Of a stretch of DNA of 64,000 bases, positions 14,948-24,123 are shown in pieces. The DNA is from UBA5972 sp964567685 (GTDB lineage: Bacteria > Pseudomonadota > Alphaproteobacteria > Rhodobacterales > Rhodobacteraceae), in assembly GCA_964567685.1 (NCBI GenBank), contig CAZMNO010000013.1, positions 11,260-75,259 of the forward strand, read 5' to 3'. Within the stretch, counting starts at the first letter, position 1. Each line of letters starts with the position of its first letter. The notes under the pieces were generated by a model that saw only the letters and a program-made list of their open reading frames with translations, did no database searches and was not told where the DNA came from. Made by a program: the position numbers and the translations under genes.

Positions 14948-15056
14948 GTGATCATGTGACCGGTTTGGTTAGCGAGCGGTTAAACCCTCCCCCATTGCCC
15001 GGTTGAAGCTCCGGCGATTCCGCGCTAGGCACGGCTGGAACAATCGGGGGCGATCC

Positions 15057-15887
15057 ATGAAAACCATCTCGGAAAACAAGTGCTTTGGCGGCGTTCAGGG
15101 TGTCTATTCGCATGTTTCGAAATCCTGCAAATGCGACATGACCTTCGGTCTGTTCCTGCCGGCAGAAGCAAAACTCGGTAGCGTACCTGTTCTTTGGTAC
15201 CTCTCGGGCCTGACCTGCACCCATGAAAACGCGATGATCAAAGCCGGGGCGCAGACCTGGGCAGCAGAACACGGCATCGCGCTTGTCTTTCCGGACACCT
15301 CGCCTCGTGGCGAAAGCGTACCGGATGACGAGGATTATGCACTGGGCCAAGGTGCCGGATTTTATGTCAATGCAACCCAAGCCCCCTGGGCAGAGCACTT
15401 TCAGATGTGGGACTACATCACTGACGATTTGCCTGCCGTTCTTGTCAATAATTTCGCCATTGATGAGGAAGCCCAAAGCATCACCGGCCATTCGATGGGG
15501 GGTCACGGCGCGCTGACAATCGCCATGGCATATCCCGAACGGTTCAAGTCGGTTTCAGCCTTCGCCCCCATTGCCAACCCGACCACAACCGACTGGGGCC
15601 GCAACCAGCTTTCGGCCTATCTGGGTGACGATGAGTCAAATTGGGCACGCCATGACTCTACCCTGATGATGCAGGAAAAGGGTTTTCCGGGTCCCATCCT
15701 GATTGATCAGGGAACAAGCGATCAGTTTCTGACCAACCTCAAACCGGAGGCGCTTGCCGAAGCTATGGCCGCACGCCGACAAAATGCAATATTGCGCATG
15801 CAGGAGGGTTACGACCACAGCTATTTCTTCATCTCGTCCTTCATGGAAGATCACATCACCTTCCACGCCGAAGCGCTTTATGGCTGA
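15057..15887 (+). CDS. fghA: S-formylglutathione hydrolase
   Basis: A 276-residue esterase D/alpha-beta hydrolase that splits S-formylglutathione into formate and glutathione, the step after class III ADH. The nucleophile is Ser146 in TGHSMGGHGAL, the acid lies in the DQGTSDQFL segment and the base is His in EGYDHSYFF. LWYLSGLTCTHENAM is a strong family signature. The start is ATG 15057, matching the family N-terminus; an in-frame upstream start at 15003 is not supported. Confidence 0.94.
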   Translation: MKTISENKCFGGVQGVYSHVSKSCKCDMTFGLFLPAEAKLGSVPVLWYLSGLTCTHENAMIKAGAQTWAAEHGIALVFPDTSPRGESVPDDEDYALGQGAGFYVNATQAPWAEHFQMWDYITDDLPAVLVNNFAIDEEAQSITGHSMGGHGALTIAMAYPERFKSVSAFAPIANPTTTDWGRNQLSAYLGDDESNWARHDSTLMMQEKGFPGPILIDQGTSDQFLTNLKPEALAEAMAARRQNAILRMQEGYDHSYFFISSFMEDHITFHAEALYG

Positions 15888-15905
15888 TAAAACCCACCGA
15901 TCACA

Positions 15906-16358
15906 ATGACAGCAATTTACATCGACGCCGACGCTTGCCCGGTAAAAGCCGAGGCTCTGAAAGTGGCCGAGCGGCACAATCTGAAGGTGTTCGTGGTTTC
16001 CAATGGTGGCATTCGCCCCAATCCACACCCGCTAGTCGAAACAGTGATCGTTCATGACGGTCCGGATGTTGCCGACATGTGGATCGCTGAGCGTGCCGCG
16101 CCTGGTGACATCGTCGTTACCGGAGATATCCCACTTGCTGCCAAATGCCTTGAGGCCGGAGCGGCGGCGATCCGGCACAATGGCGATGTGTTCACCAAAG
16201 CCAATATTGGCAACCAGCTTGCCACACGCGATCTTATGGCCGATCTGCGTGCGGCCGATCCGTTTCGGCAAGGCGGTGGCCGTCCTTTTTCAAAGGCCGA
16301 CAGGTCGCGCTTTCTGGACATGCTGGAACGCGAAATTCGCAAACTGCCACAAGGATAA
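15906..16358 (+). CDS. YaiI/YqxD family protein (UPF0178)
   Basis: 150 residues, full length for the DUF188 family. The signature YIDADACPVKAEALKVAERH is at the N-terminus, GPDVADMWIAERAAPGDIVVTGDIPLA in the middle and GGRPFSKADRSRFLDMLER at the end. The fold is PIN-like and the acidic residues suggest a metal-dependent nuclease, but I know of no established activity. It starts 18 bases after fghA and may be cotranscribed. Confidence 0.92.
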   Translation: MTAIYIDADACPVKAEALKVAERHNLKVFVVSNGGIRPNPHPLVETVIVHDGPDVADMWIAERAAPGDIVVTGDIPLAAKCLEAGAAAIRHNGDVFTKANIGNQLATRDLMADLRAADPFRQGGGRPFSKADRSRFLDMLEREIRKLPQG

Positions 16359-16438
16359 AGCGACCAGCCTGTCGGAAACTGAACAGACAGCCCCCTTTGG
16401 CAAAGCTCTGATGGGCTTCTGAGACAAAGGACCAGCCA

Positions 16439-17407
16439 GTGTCACCCAACGCCGCGCCACAGAACAATGTTATCGGTGTACTCTCAGCGGTCATCGCCTC
16501 TTTCTTCTTTTCTTTCAACGATATGGCGATCAAGCTTTTGAGTGGGGATTACGCACTTCACCAGGTCGTTCTGTTGCGATCGGCCATTGGTATGATCCTG
16601 CTTCTGGCTATTATCGTGCCTCTTCAAGGCGGTTTTGAAGTTCTCAAAACAAAGCGTTTTTCGATCCATCTGGTTCGCGGCCTTTGTGTCGTATTTGCAA
16701 ATATGACGTTTTTTCTGGGTCTCGCGGCTTTACCGCTGGCCGATGCTGTTGCGATCTTTTTTATCGCACCGCTCATCATTACCGCTTTCTCTGTTGTCAT
16801 GCTTGGTGAAAAAGTTGGCCCCCGCCGCTGGATTGCGGTGCTCGTCGGCCTGCTTGGCGTGATTGTCATGGTGCGCCCCGGTTCGGGAAGCTTTCAAATC
16901 GCGGCACTGCTTCCGCTCGCAGCGGCGTTTGCCTACGCCACGCTGCATATCCTGACCCGGAAAATCGGCGGAACCGAACGTGCCGTCACCATGATCTTTT
17001 ATATTCAGCTCACCTTCATCATCGTCAGTGCCTTCATGGGCCTCAGTGTCGGTGATGGGCGATTTGGTGGGCACGGCGATGCCTCGCTTGATTTCCTCTT
17101 GCGTGGTTGGAGCTGGCCGGCAACCGGGGATTACCTGATCTTCGCCCTGATCGGCGCTGCCAGCACAGGTGGCGGGTATTTTATCAGCCAAGCCTATCGT
17201 CTGGCCGAGGCCGGACTTGCCGCACCGTTTGAATATGTTGCAATGCCGCTTGCAATTATTTGGGGTGTGATCGTTTTTGGCGAATGGCCGGACACGATCG
17301 CCTGGATCGGGATCGCCCTGATCGTTGGGGCCGGGCTTTACATTTTCTGGCGCGAAACAGTAGTCGAAAGCCGTCTTGCAAGCCGCATCCCACAGCGCTT
17401 GCGATAG
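16439..17407 (+). CDS. EamA/DMT-family transporter
   Basis: A 322-residue inner-membrane protein with ten predicted helices in two EamA repeats; each repeat ends in the family-style GVIVMVRPG and GLYIFWRE segments. The group exports metabolites such as amino acids or S-adenosylmethionine-like compounds, and the substrate is unknown. It starts at GTG 16439, eight bases after AAAGGA. Confidence 0.85.
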   Translation: MSPNAAPQNNVIGVLSAVIASFFFSFNDMAIKLLSGDYALHQVVLLRSAIGMILLLAIIVPLQGGFEVLKTKRFSIHLVRGLCVVFANMTFFLGLAALPLADAVAIFFIAPLIITAFSVVMLGEKVGPRRWIAVLVGLLGVIVMVRPGSGSFQIAALLPLAAAFAYATLHILTRKIGGTERAVTMIFYIQLTFIIVSAFMGLSVGDGRFGGHGDASLDFLLRGWSWPATGDYLIFALIGAASTGGGYFISQAYRLAEAGLAAPFEYVAMPLAIIWGVIVFGEWPDTIAWIGIALIVGAGLYIFWRETVVESRLASRIPQRLR

Positions 17408-17473
17408 CCACTTCAACTTACCTGCATTTTCCACTTATTCTCTGCGCAGAACCCTTTGAAAGAACACCGCGTG

Positions 17474-18397
17474 ATGCAGCCCAAAATCATCACATCCGAA
17501 ATGGCCGAGCCCTTGCTTAACTGGCATGCGTTGACAGAGGCAATCACAGCCGGTCACGAGCTTCCAAAAGGTGACACCCAGGATGTGCTGCTGCATCAGG
17601 GCAAAAACACACTGATATCGCGCCACGCCTGGATCAAAGGCCTTGGTGCTCTGGTCAAAACCGGCCTGATTTTCCCCGACAACCTCTCCCTTAACAGGGT
17701 GGCAAATCTGAACGGGGTTGCCACCCTGTTCAGCGATGAAACTGGCGAACTTGAGACCGTGCTTGATTTCCAACTGGTTACCAAGTGGAAAACAGCCGCT
17801 GACTCTTTGCTTGCCGCCTCAAAACTGGCGCGGCCGGACAGCAGTGAAATCCTGATCATCGGCGCAGGGGTCGTGGCCAGCAGCCTGATCGAGGCCTACT
17901 CTTCACTGTTCCCAAACGCGCGCTTTCGTGTCTGGGCGCGCACAGGGGATAAGGCAGACAAACTGGCAAAAGCACACCCCGATCATGATGTTTCAACGAC
18001 ACATAATCTGCCCGCATCGGTCTCCAAGGCCGACATCATTGCCACCGCGACGATGGCCGAAACGCCTGTCCTGCAGGGCGCCTGGCTACGCCCCGGCCAG
18101 CATATCGACCTGATCGGAGCTTACCTGCCCAATATGCGCGAGGCCGATGACGCGGTTATGCGGTCAGCGAGCATCTTCGTTGACAGTATTGAAGGCACCA
18201 TTGACAGGATCGGTGATCTGATTGACCCAATCAAATCCGGCGCGATCAAGCGCAGAGATATTCTGGGTGATTTCTATGACCTGAAACAAGGCGTCTTCAA
18301 ACGCCGGAATGAACGCGAAATAACCCTTCACAAAAATGGTGGTGGTGCCCATCTTGATCTGATGACCAGCCGCTATATCCTGAACGCCTGCGCGTAA
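17474..18397 (+). CDS. Ornithine cyclodeaminase/mu-crystallin family protein
   Basis: A 307-residue NAD(P)-dependent protein of the OCD family, which includes ornithine cyclodeaminase, ketimine reductases and pyrroline-2-carboxylate reductase. The dinucleotide fold is marked by EILIIGAGVVASSLIEAY. The substrate loop LISRHAWIKGLGALVKTG and the later IDLIGAYLPNMREAD fit the family. The exact reaction cannot be given. ATG 17474 is chosen; GTG 17471 is an equal alternative, and neither has a strong ribosome-binding site. Confidence 0.85.
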   Translation: MQPKIITSEMAEPLLNWHALTEAITAGHELPKGDTQDVLLHQGKNTLISRHAWIKGLGALVKTGLIFPDNLSLNRVANLNGVATLFSDETGELETVLDFQLVTKWKTAADSLLAASKLARPDSSEILIIGAGVVASSLIEAYSSLFPNARFRVWARTGDKADKLAKAHPDHDVSTTHNLPASVSKADIIATATMAETPVLQGAWLRPGQHIDLIGAYLPNMREADDAVMRSASIFVDSIEGTIDRIGDLIDPIKSGAIKRRDILGDFYDLKQGVFKRRNEREITLHKNGGGAHLDLMTSRYILNACA

Positions 18398-18426
18398 AAC
18401 ACAAACGAGTTCAAAGGACCAGAACC

Positions 18427-19296
18427 ATGCAGATCAAAGCCAACGGTATCATGCTGGAAGTCGAGGAATATGGCCCCCAGGACGGGGTTCCCCTGATCCT
18501 GATCCGAGGGCTCGGCACCCAGCTTGCGCACTGGCCGCAGGAACTCATGCAGGGGTTCGCTGAACGCGGTTATCGCACGATCATTTTTGACAACCGTGAT
18601 GTCGGCCTTTCGCAGCGTTTTGCAATGGAGGGGGTAAGCGGCAAAGCCGAGGATATCATCGCGGAAACAAACTCTGGTGGCTTTCCGAAATCGGCCTATT
18701 CCGCCAGCGATATGGCTGGGGAGGTTATTGGCCTGATGGACGCTTTGGGCATCGAAAAGGCGCATATCTTCGGTATCTCAATGGGTGGTGGCATTGCGCA
18801 AATTCTGGCGATTCACCACGCTGACCGGTTGCTCAGCGACAGTATCGTGATGACGGCTGCCCGCCTGCGCGACCCTTCTCTGCTGCCACAAGTTCTTTCC
18901 TATCCGCAAACCCGCGAACAGGCACAGGATGCGCTGGTTCTGGAACACAGCGTCTGGGGTAGCCCCGGATATCCCGAAGATGAAGCAGATATTCGCGCCC
19001 AAGCCGCCCATATCTGGGACCGCGCGCATGATCCTGAAGGAATAAACCGGCAAGCCCTGGCAACCTTTTCAGCCCCTGACCGGCGCGAGGCCCTCAAGGA
19101 AGTCTCACTGCCATGTCTTGTCATTCACGGCTCCGATGACACGCTCATCCCACCCGACGCCGGTCGCGAAATCGCCGACCTGATCCCTGAAGCTGAGCTT
19201 CAGATCATAAAAGGCATGGGCCACATCATCACGCCTCTGCTTGCCCCCGTGATCATTCAAATGGTGGACGAGTTCATCAAGCGCCGGGCTAAATAG
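18427..19296 (+). CDS. Alpha/beta hydrolase
   Basis: 289 residues. The nucleophile elbow FGISMGGGIAQ has Ser118; HGSDDTLIPPDAG carries the acid and KGMGHIITP the His near the C-terminus, a complete catalytic triad. The N-terminal RGLGTQLAHWPQEL supplies the oxyanion region. It resembles esterases and 3-oxoadipate enol-lactonase-like proteins, and the substrate is unknown. The start is 29 bases after the OCD-family gene, probably the same transcript. Confidence 0.86.
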   Translation: MQIKANGIMLEVEEYGPQDGVPLILIRGLGTQLAHWPQELMQGFAERGYRTIIFDNRDVGLSQRFAMEGVSGKAEDIIAETNSGGFPKSAYSASDMAGEVIGLMDALGIEKAHIFGISMGGGIAQILAIHHADRLLSDSIVMTAARLRDPSLLPQVLSYPQTREQAQDALVLEHSVWGSPGYPEDEADIRAQAAHIWDRAHDPEGINRQALATFSAPDRREALKEVSLPCLVIHGSDDTLIPPDAGREIADLIPEAELQIIKGMGHIITPLLAPVIIQMVDEFIKRRAK

Positions 19297-19355
19297 CCCA
19301 ACCGTTTCTTCTTGGCAGCAATACTCCCGCCGGAGGCCCCGCCGCGAAGCGGCTT

Positions 19356-19380
19356 GAAAAGACTTGGCCCGTCAGGGCCG
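19356..19380 (-). terminator. Probable gyrB terminator
   Basis: Read on the minus strand, GGCCCTGACGGGCC forms a 5-bp stem with a 4-base loop and is followed by AAGTCTTTT. It lies in the 92-bp gap between the convergent hydrolase and gyrB genes. A second small hairpin (CCGC-GAA-GCGG) is adjacent. Confidence 0.55.
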
Positions 19381-19388
19381 CAATTGCC

Positions 19389-21806
19389 CTAAAAATCTAA
19401 ATTCTCAACGCTCAGCGCGTTGGACTGAATGAACTCCCGCCGTGGCTCCACAACATCGCCCATCAGCTTGGTAAAGAGATCATCCGCATCCGCCAGATCC
19501 TCGACCTTGACCTGCAGCAGCGTCCGCGCCTCAGGATCAAGCGTGGTTTCCCACAGCTGATCCGGGTTCATCTCGCCCAGACCCTTGTAGCGCTGCAAAG
19601 ACTGCCCCTTTTCACCCTCGGTCAGAATGAGATCGAGCAGATCGGAGGGTGCATTGATCAGGCTTTCCTTTTCCTTACGGATCAGGGTGGCTGGCTGGCG
19701 ATAAATCTCCTGCAGCGCTTCGGTATAAGACGCCAGCTTGCGCGCCTCCCCTGAACGCAGGCAGCCACCGTCAAGCGTACGCACCTCGTCAACCCCCCTG
19801 ATCACGCGTGAAAACCGCAAACCGCCATCCTGTGTCGGCCGCCCCTGCCAGCCCTTCTCGTATTCCTTCGCGACGATATCGAGCCGCGCCGCCACAGCAT
19901 TGGCCGCCGCCTGCGGATCGTCATCCACCCGCCCCGGTACCAGTGCCCCGGAAATCGCCGCCTGCTCCAGCACATGGCGTGAATAATGCGTCGGAAAGGC
20001 GTTGAGAATGGTCCGTATCTGCCGCGCCTCTTCGATCACCCGCGCCAGATCCGCCCCGGTCAGCTGGCTGCCGTCACCGAGTTCAAGCAAGGCACCTTCA
20101 AGCCCCTGCTCAATCAGAAAATCTTCCAAAGCCACCTGATCCTTCAGATAAACCTCGGACTTTCCGCGCGAGGCTTTGTAAAGCGGCGGCTGGGCGATAT
20201 AAAGATAGCCGCCCTCAATCAACTCGGGCATCTGGCGGAAGAAAAACGTCAGCAACAACGTGCGAATATGTGCCCCGTCAACATCCGCATCGGTCATGAT
20301 GATGACCTTGTGATAGCGCAGTTTTGATATATCAAACTCGTCCCGCCCGATCCCGGTGCCAAGTGCGGTGATCAGGGTGCCGATTTCCTGGCTGCTCAGC
20401 ATCCGGTCAAACCGCGCCCGCTCCACGTTCAGGATTTTCCCACGCAGCGGCAGAACCGCCTGATTATGCCGCGACCGGCCTTGCTTGGCCGACCCCCCGG
20501 CGCTGTCACCCTCCACCAGGAAAACCTCTGACAGGCTTGGATCACGTTCCTGGCAATCGGCAAGCTTGCCCGGCAAACTGGCAATATCCATCGCCGTCTT
20601 GCGCCGGGTCAACTCGCGGGCTTTACGTGCCGCTTCGCGCGCCAATGCCGCCTCGACAATCTTGGAAACGATCATCTTGGCCTCGGCGGGATGCTCTTCA
20701 AACCACTCCGCCAGCTTTTCATTCATCAGCCCTTCAACGGCAGGGCGCACCTCTGACGAGACTAGCTTGTCTTTCGTCTGACTGGAAAACTTCGGATCGG
20801 GCACCTTGATCGACAAGACACAGGTTAGCCCTTCACGGGCATCGTCACCGGTGAAATTGACCTTTTCTTTCTTGGCGATGCCGGAGGAGGTTGCATAGGC
20901 ATTGATCGTCCGCGTCAGCGCCCCACGGAAGCCGGCAAGATGGGTGCCACCGTCGCGCTGGGGGATGTTGTTGGTGAACGGCAGGACATTCTCGTGATAG
21001 CTGTCGTTCCACCACATCGCCACTTCAACGCCGATATCGTCCTTTTCGCCGGTAATGAAAATCGGCTCGTCCAGCATACCTGTTTTTGACCGGTCAAGGT
21101 GGCGTACAAACTCACGCACACCGCCTTCGTAGATCATTTCGGTTTTCAGCATTTCAACCGGGCGATGATCTTCGATCTTGATGCGCACACCGGAATTCAG
21201 AAAGGCCAGCTCGCGTAACCTGTGTTCCAGTGTGTTGAAGCTGTAATCAAGGTTGGAAAACGTCTCGGTTGAGGCCAGAAAACGCACCTCGGTGCCCTTC
21301 TTGCCATTTGCATCCCCAACAACGCTGAGATGTTCAACCGTCTCACCGTTCTCAAACTTGGCGTAATGCTCTTTCCCATCGCGCCAAATACGCAATTCCA
21401 GCCATTCGCTTAGTGCGTTGACGACCGAAACCCCAACCCCGTGCAGACCGCCGGAAACCTTGTATGAATTGCTGTCAAACTTCCCGCCCGCGTGCAGCTG
21501 GGTCATGATCACTTCAGCCGCTGAAACACCCTCTTCTTCGTGAATTCCCACGGGTATTCCGCGCCCGTTATCAGAGACGGAAACCGAATTGTCGGCATGA
21601 ATTATCACGCTGACCGTGTCGCAATGACCCGCTAAAGCCTCGTCGATCCCGTTGTCGACAACCTCGTAAACCATATGGTGCAGACCCGAGCCATCATCGG
21701 TATCGCCGATATACATGCCGGGACGTTTGCGCACGGCCTCCAAGCCCTTGAGAACCTTAATAGATTCAGCGCCATACTCTTCAGGATTGAGATCGTTTTC
21801 TGCCAT
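19389..21806 (-). CDS. gyrB: DNA gyrase subunit B
   Basis: An 805-residue type IIA topoisomerase ATPase subunit that, with GyrA, introduces negative supercoils. The GHKL ATPase motifs are present (EVVDNGIDEALAG, DNGRGIPVGIHEE, GGLHGVGVSVVNALSE), as are the TOPRIM domain (EVFLVEGDSAGGSAKQGR, IIMTDADVDGAHIRTLLL) and the C-terminal YKGLGEMNPDQLWETT. Full length for alphaproteobacteria. It is the last gene of the minus-strand replication block. Confidence 0.98.
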   Translation of the reverse strand: MAENDLNPEEYGAESIKVLKGLEAVRKRPGMYIGDTDDGSGLHHMVYEVVDNGIDEALAGHCDTVSVIIHADNSVSVSDNGRGIPVGIHEEEGVSAAEVIMTQLHAGGKFDSNSYKVSGGLHGVGVSVVNALSEWLELRIWRDGKEHYAKFENGETVEHLSVVGDANGKKGTEVRFLASTETFSNLDYSFNTLEHRLRELAFLNSGVRIKIEDHRPVEMLKTEMIYEGGVREFVRHLDRSKTGMLDEPIFITGEKDDIGVEVAMWWNDSYHENVLPFTNNIPQRDGGTHLAGFRGALTRTINAYATSSGIAKKEKVNFTGDDAREGLTCVLSIKVPDPKFSSQTKDKLVSSEVRPAVEGLMNEKLAEWFEEHPAEAKMIVSKIVEAALAREAARKARELTRRKTAMDIASLPGKLADCQERDPSLSEVFLVEGDSAGGSAKQGRSRHNQAVLPLRGKILNVERARFDRMLSSQEIGTLITALGTGIGRDEFDISKLRYHKVIIMTDADVDGAHIRTLLLTFFFRQMPELIEGGYLYIAQPPLYKASRGKSEVYLKDQVALEDFLIEQGLEGALLELGDGSQLTGADLARVIEEARQIRTILNAFPTHYSRHVLEQAAISGALVPGRVDDDPQAAANAVAARLDIVAKEYEKGWQGRPTQDGGLRFSRVIRGVDEVRTLDGGCLRSGEARKLASYTEALQEIYRQPATLIRKEKESLINAPSDLLDLILTEGEKGQSLQRYKGLGEMNPDQLWETTLDPEARTLLQVKVEDLADADDLFTKLMGDVVEPRREFIQSNALSVENLDF

Positions 21807-21895
21807 AGGCCCCGTCCACGGATTTACCCACCAAATATAAGGGTTTTACCGGGGATTGTCACGCCGATACCCCAAGATTTTGTGGCAGCGGTGCC

Positions 21896-22516
21896 TCAGG
21901 TTATGGCGATCAGAAGACCAACGCAGATCAGGGCAATTCCGGAGCCGATATTGACTTTTTTCAGTGCCTCCGGAGACGAAATCAAAGCGCGGGTCCGGTC
22001 AAGGAATCCTGCCAGTGCGACATTGCCCATCAGGGGCACGAACATCGATACCAGCGCGATTGCCGCGATGTCAGGGCCTGTGACCTTGCTCACATCAAAA
22101 AACCCCGGCAACACGCCCATGTAAAAGAGAATGGCCTTGGGATTGCCTAGGATGATCAGCACACCCGCAGAAAACCCGGCCCACGCCCCCGGGGTGGTCA
22201 GCCTCTCGTCTTTTCGGATACGTTCACCGGCGTGCAGGATCAAAAGCAGCCCCATGACCGCCAGCATCAAGGCACCACCATAGCGCAGCAGGATCAGGAA
22301 GTCGGCATAGAGCGACACCAGCCAAGTCACCCCGAACACCGCCAGAACCGGCCAGATGGCATCCCCTATGACCACCCCCAGCGCCAAAGGCCAGGCAGCG
22401 TGGAAACCGCCCGAGAGGGCGCGCGCAATCAGCGCCGCCCAAACCGGGCCAGGGGTCAGAAACAAGATGAGAACCGCGCCTGCGTAGAGAAGCAGTTCAT
22501 AAGCAGTAATCGTCAT
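21896..22516 (-). CDS. LysE/RhtB-family exporter
   Basis: A 206-residue inner-membrane protein with six hydrophobic stretches. The LysE signature TPGPVWAALIARALSGGFHA is near residues 20-40 and GNPKAILFYMGVLPGFFD lies in the middle. The family exports amino acids and similar metabolites. It sits six bases after the secreted-protein gene at 22523 on the same strand, inserted between recF and gyrB. Confidence 0.9.
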   Translation of the reverse strand: MTITAYELLLYAGAVLILFLTPGPVWAALIARALSGGFHAAWPLALGVVIGDAIWPVLAVFGVTWLVSLYADFLILLRYGGALMLAVMGLLLILHAGERIRKDERLTTPGAWAGFSAGVLIILGNPKAILFYMGVLPGFFDVSKVTGPDIAAIALVSMFVPLMGNVALAGFLDRTRALISSPEALKKVNIGSGIALICVGLLIAIT

Positions 22517-22522
22517 ATCAGC

Positions 22523-23002
22523 CTATTCGTGAAATTCTGGCAAAAGGAAATCCATGTTGACGGTGGTGAGCGTCAGCATCATCAGGTCATGGTAAGACAT
22601 GCGCTGGCCGTTTACCGGCACTAGCACGGCACGCGCGTCAACCTTGGGTACCTGCTCCATCCACGTATACAAGAGCCGCCCGTTGTCCAGCGGTTCAATT
22701 ACAACGGTGCCAAGTTCAATACATTCTTCGATCCCGTCCAGAATCTGCTCTGTATACTCTATCTGGGCCGCATATTTGCCGGTTTGAGTCCAGGTTCCGG
22801 AGCAATCAATCGACGGATAGGCGATTTGCCCTCTGTCACCCTCGATCAGCAATTCGATCGACCAGTGATTGCCATCGTTTTGCCAGCCAACACCGTAATA
22901 TCTGGATTGAGTTTCGATCTGATCAGCCAGATCACCTGCTTGCGCGATCCCTCCCAAAAACAGGTATCCTATTGTTATAAGACTTAAAAACAGCTTTCTC
23001 AT
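22523..23002 (-). CDS. Secreted protein of unknown function
   Basis: 159 residues with a signal peptide (MRKLFLSLITIGYLFLGGIAQA|G). The mature part reads as a mostly beta-strand domain, with two Cys residues (IDCSGTW and EECIELG) that could form a disulfide. It resembles short periplasmic proteins that report on a solute background but matches no family I can name. The gene starts five bases downstream of the recF stop, so it may be cotranscribed with the replication genes. Confidence 0.7.
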   Translation of the reverse strand: MRKLFLSLITIGYLFLGGIAQAGDLADQIETQSRYYGVGWQNDGNHWSIELLIEGDRGQIAYPSIDCSGTWTQTGKYAAQIEYTEQILDGIEECIELGTVVIEPLDNGRLLYTWMEQVPKVDARAVLVPVNGQRMSYHDLMMLTLTTVNMDFLLPEFHE

Positions 23003-23007
23003 ATCCG

Positions 23008-24123
23008 TTACCTATGTTTCAGAACCGACCCGTCGCCGGTGTCACTGACTTCAAAAAACTGCGCCCGCCCGGCCAATGTATCAAACAACGATGCCTCGGT
23101 GCCCGTCATCCAGGCTTGTGCCTTCAGCCCGCAAATCTCGTCATAAAGGGCTGCACGCCTGTCGGCATCCAGATGCGCAGCAACCTCGTCGAGCAATATT
23201 ATCGGCGGTGCACCAAAATCAGACGCCAGCGCGCGGGCATTTGCAAGGATCAGCGCGATCAGGAGCGCCTTTTGCTCACCGGTCGAGCATTGCTTCGCTT
23301 CTATGCCCTTGGCTGAGTAAACCGCCCCAAGGTCAGCCCGATGCGGCCCGATAAGCGTGCGCCCTGCCAGCGTGTCGCTCGGACGGCTATCTGCAAAGGC
23401 CAGCGCCAGTTCGTCTTCCGTTTCAGGCAGGTCCTCATCAGCCCTGTTCAGTAGTGACAGGTCAGCCCTTGGAAACGCCGTTTCCGCCAGATTTTGCGCT
23501 TCAACCAGCCGCGAAAGCGCCTGTTTGCGATTGGCTATGATCTGGCTGCCACTCTCCGCCATTCGCCTTTCCAGCGCACGATACCACCCGTCATCACTTG
23601 CACCGTCTTTCAGCAAGCGATTTCGCTCACGCATCGCTTTTTCGTAACTGAGCGCACTATCCGCATGATCAGGAAAGAAACTCAAAGTCATGCGATCCAG
23701 AAACCGCCGACGCCCCTCGGCCCCTTCCAGCCACAACCTGTCCATCGAAGGGACCAGCCAGATCATCCGCGAGAGCCTGCCCAGCGCCACCTGCGAAGCG
23801 GCTTTCCCATCAATCCTGACTTGCCGGGATGCCCCGGGATCAGCCCAGGTTTCAATCTCGTGATCGTATCCAAGGCTTTCCAGCGCTGCGGTCACCTTCC
23901 ACCCCAGGTTTTCCGGCGCGCGCGCAATGTCATCACTGCCCGCCCGCCTGATCCCGCGCCCCGGCGACAGCATCGAAACCGCTTCAAGGATATTGGTCTT
24001 GCCCACCCCGTTTGGCCCAAAAAAGGCCAGCGGCCCCGCGTCAAGCTCCAGCCGCGTGGATTTATAGGACCGGAAATGAGACAGCGTCAGCCGGGAAAGG
24101 GCAAGTATGCTATGGGCGCTCAT
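23008..24123 (-). CDS. recF: DNA replication and repair protein RecF
   Basis: A 371-residue SMC-like ABC ATPase that loads RecA at gaps with RecO and RecR. Walker A FGPNGVGKTN is at 35-44, the signature region CSTGEQKALLIALILA at about 280, and Walker B PPIILLDEVAAHLD at about 303-315. I start at ATG 24123; the upstream in-frame extension is the NYN gene read in another frame. The start overlaps the end of the NYN gene by 14 bases. Confidence 0.94.
   Translation of the reverse strand: MSAHSILALSRLTLSHFRSYKSTRLELDAGPLAFFGPNGVGKTNILEAVSMLSPGRGIRRAGSDDIARAPENLGWKVTAALESLGYDHEIETWADPGASRQVRIDGKAASQVALGRLSRMIWLVPSMDRLWLEGAEGRRRFLDRMTLSFFPDHADSALSYEKAMRERNRLLKDGASDDGWYRALERRMAESGSQIIANRKQALSRLVEAQNLAETAFPRADLSLLNRADEDLPETEDELALAFADSRPSDTLAGRTLIGPHRADLGAVYSAKGIEAKQCSTGEQKALLIALILANARALASDFGAPPIILLDEVAAHLDADRRAALYDEICGLKAQAWMTGTEASLFDTLAGRAQFFEVSDTGDGSVLKHR

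Larger units (their letters stand above)
14686..14997. repeat. Tandem unit 2: peptide/antisense-type RNA locus
   Basis: The second copy of the unit at 14301-14611, starting at TTAACCACGATCCGG and ending near the GCGAGCGGTTAAAC block. Order, spacing and strand of every element are the same. The units are separated by about 74 bp with no visible similarity (14612-14685). The right end lies 59 bp before the fghA start. Confidence 0.85.

Noticed and set aside
14301..14997. CRISPR-like or simple promoter duplication
   Set aside because: The repeat is long, contains coding sequence with silent changes, and has only two copies.
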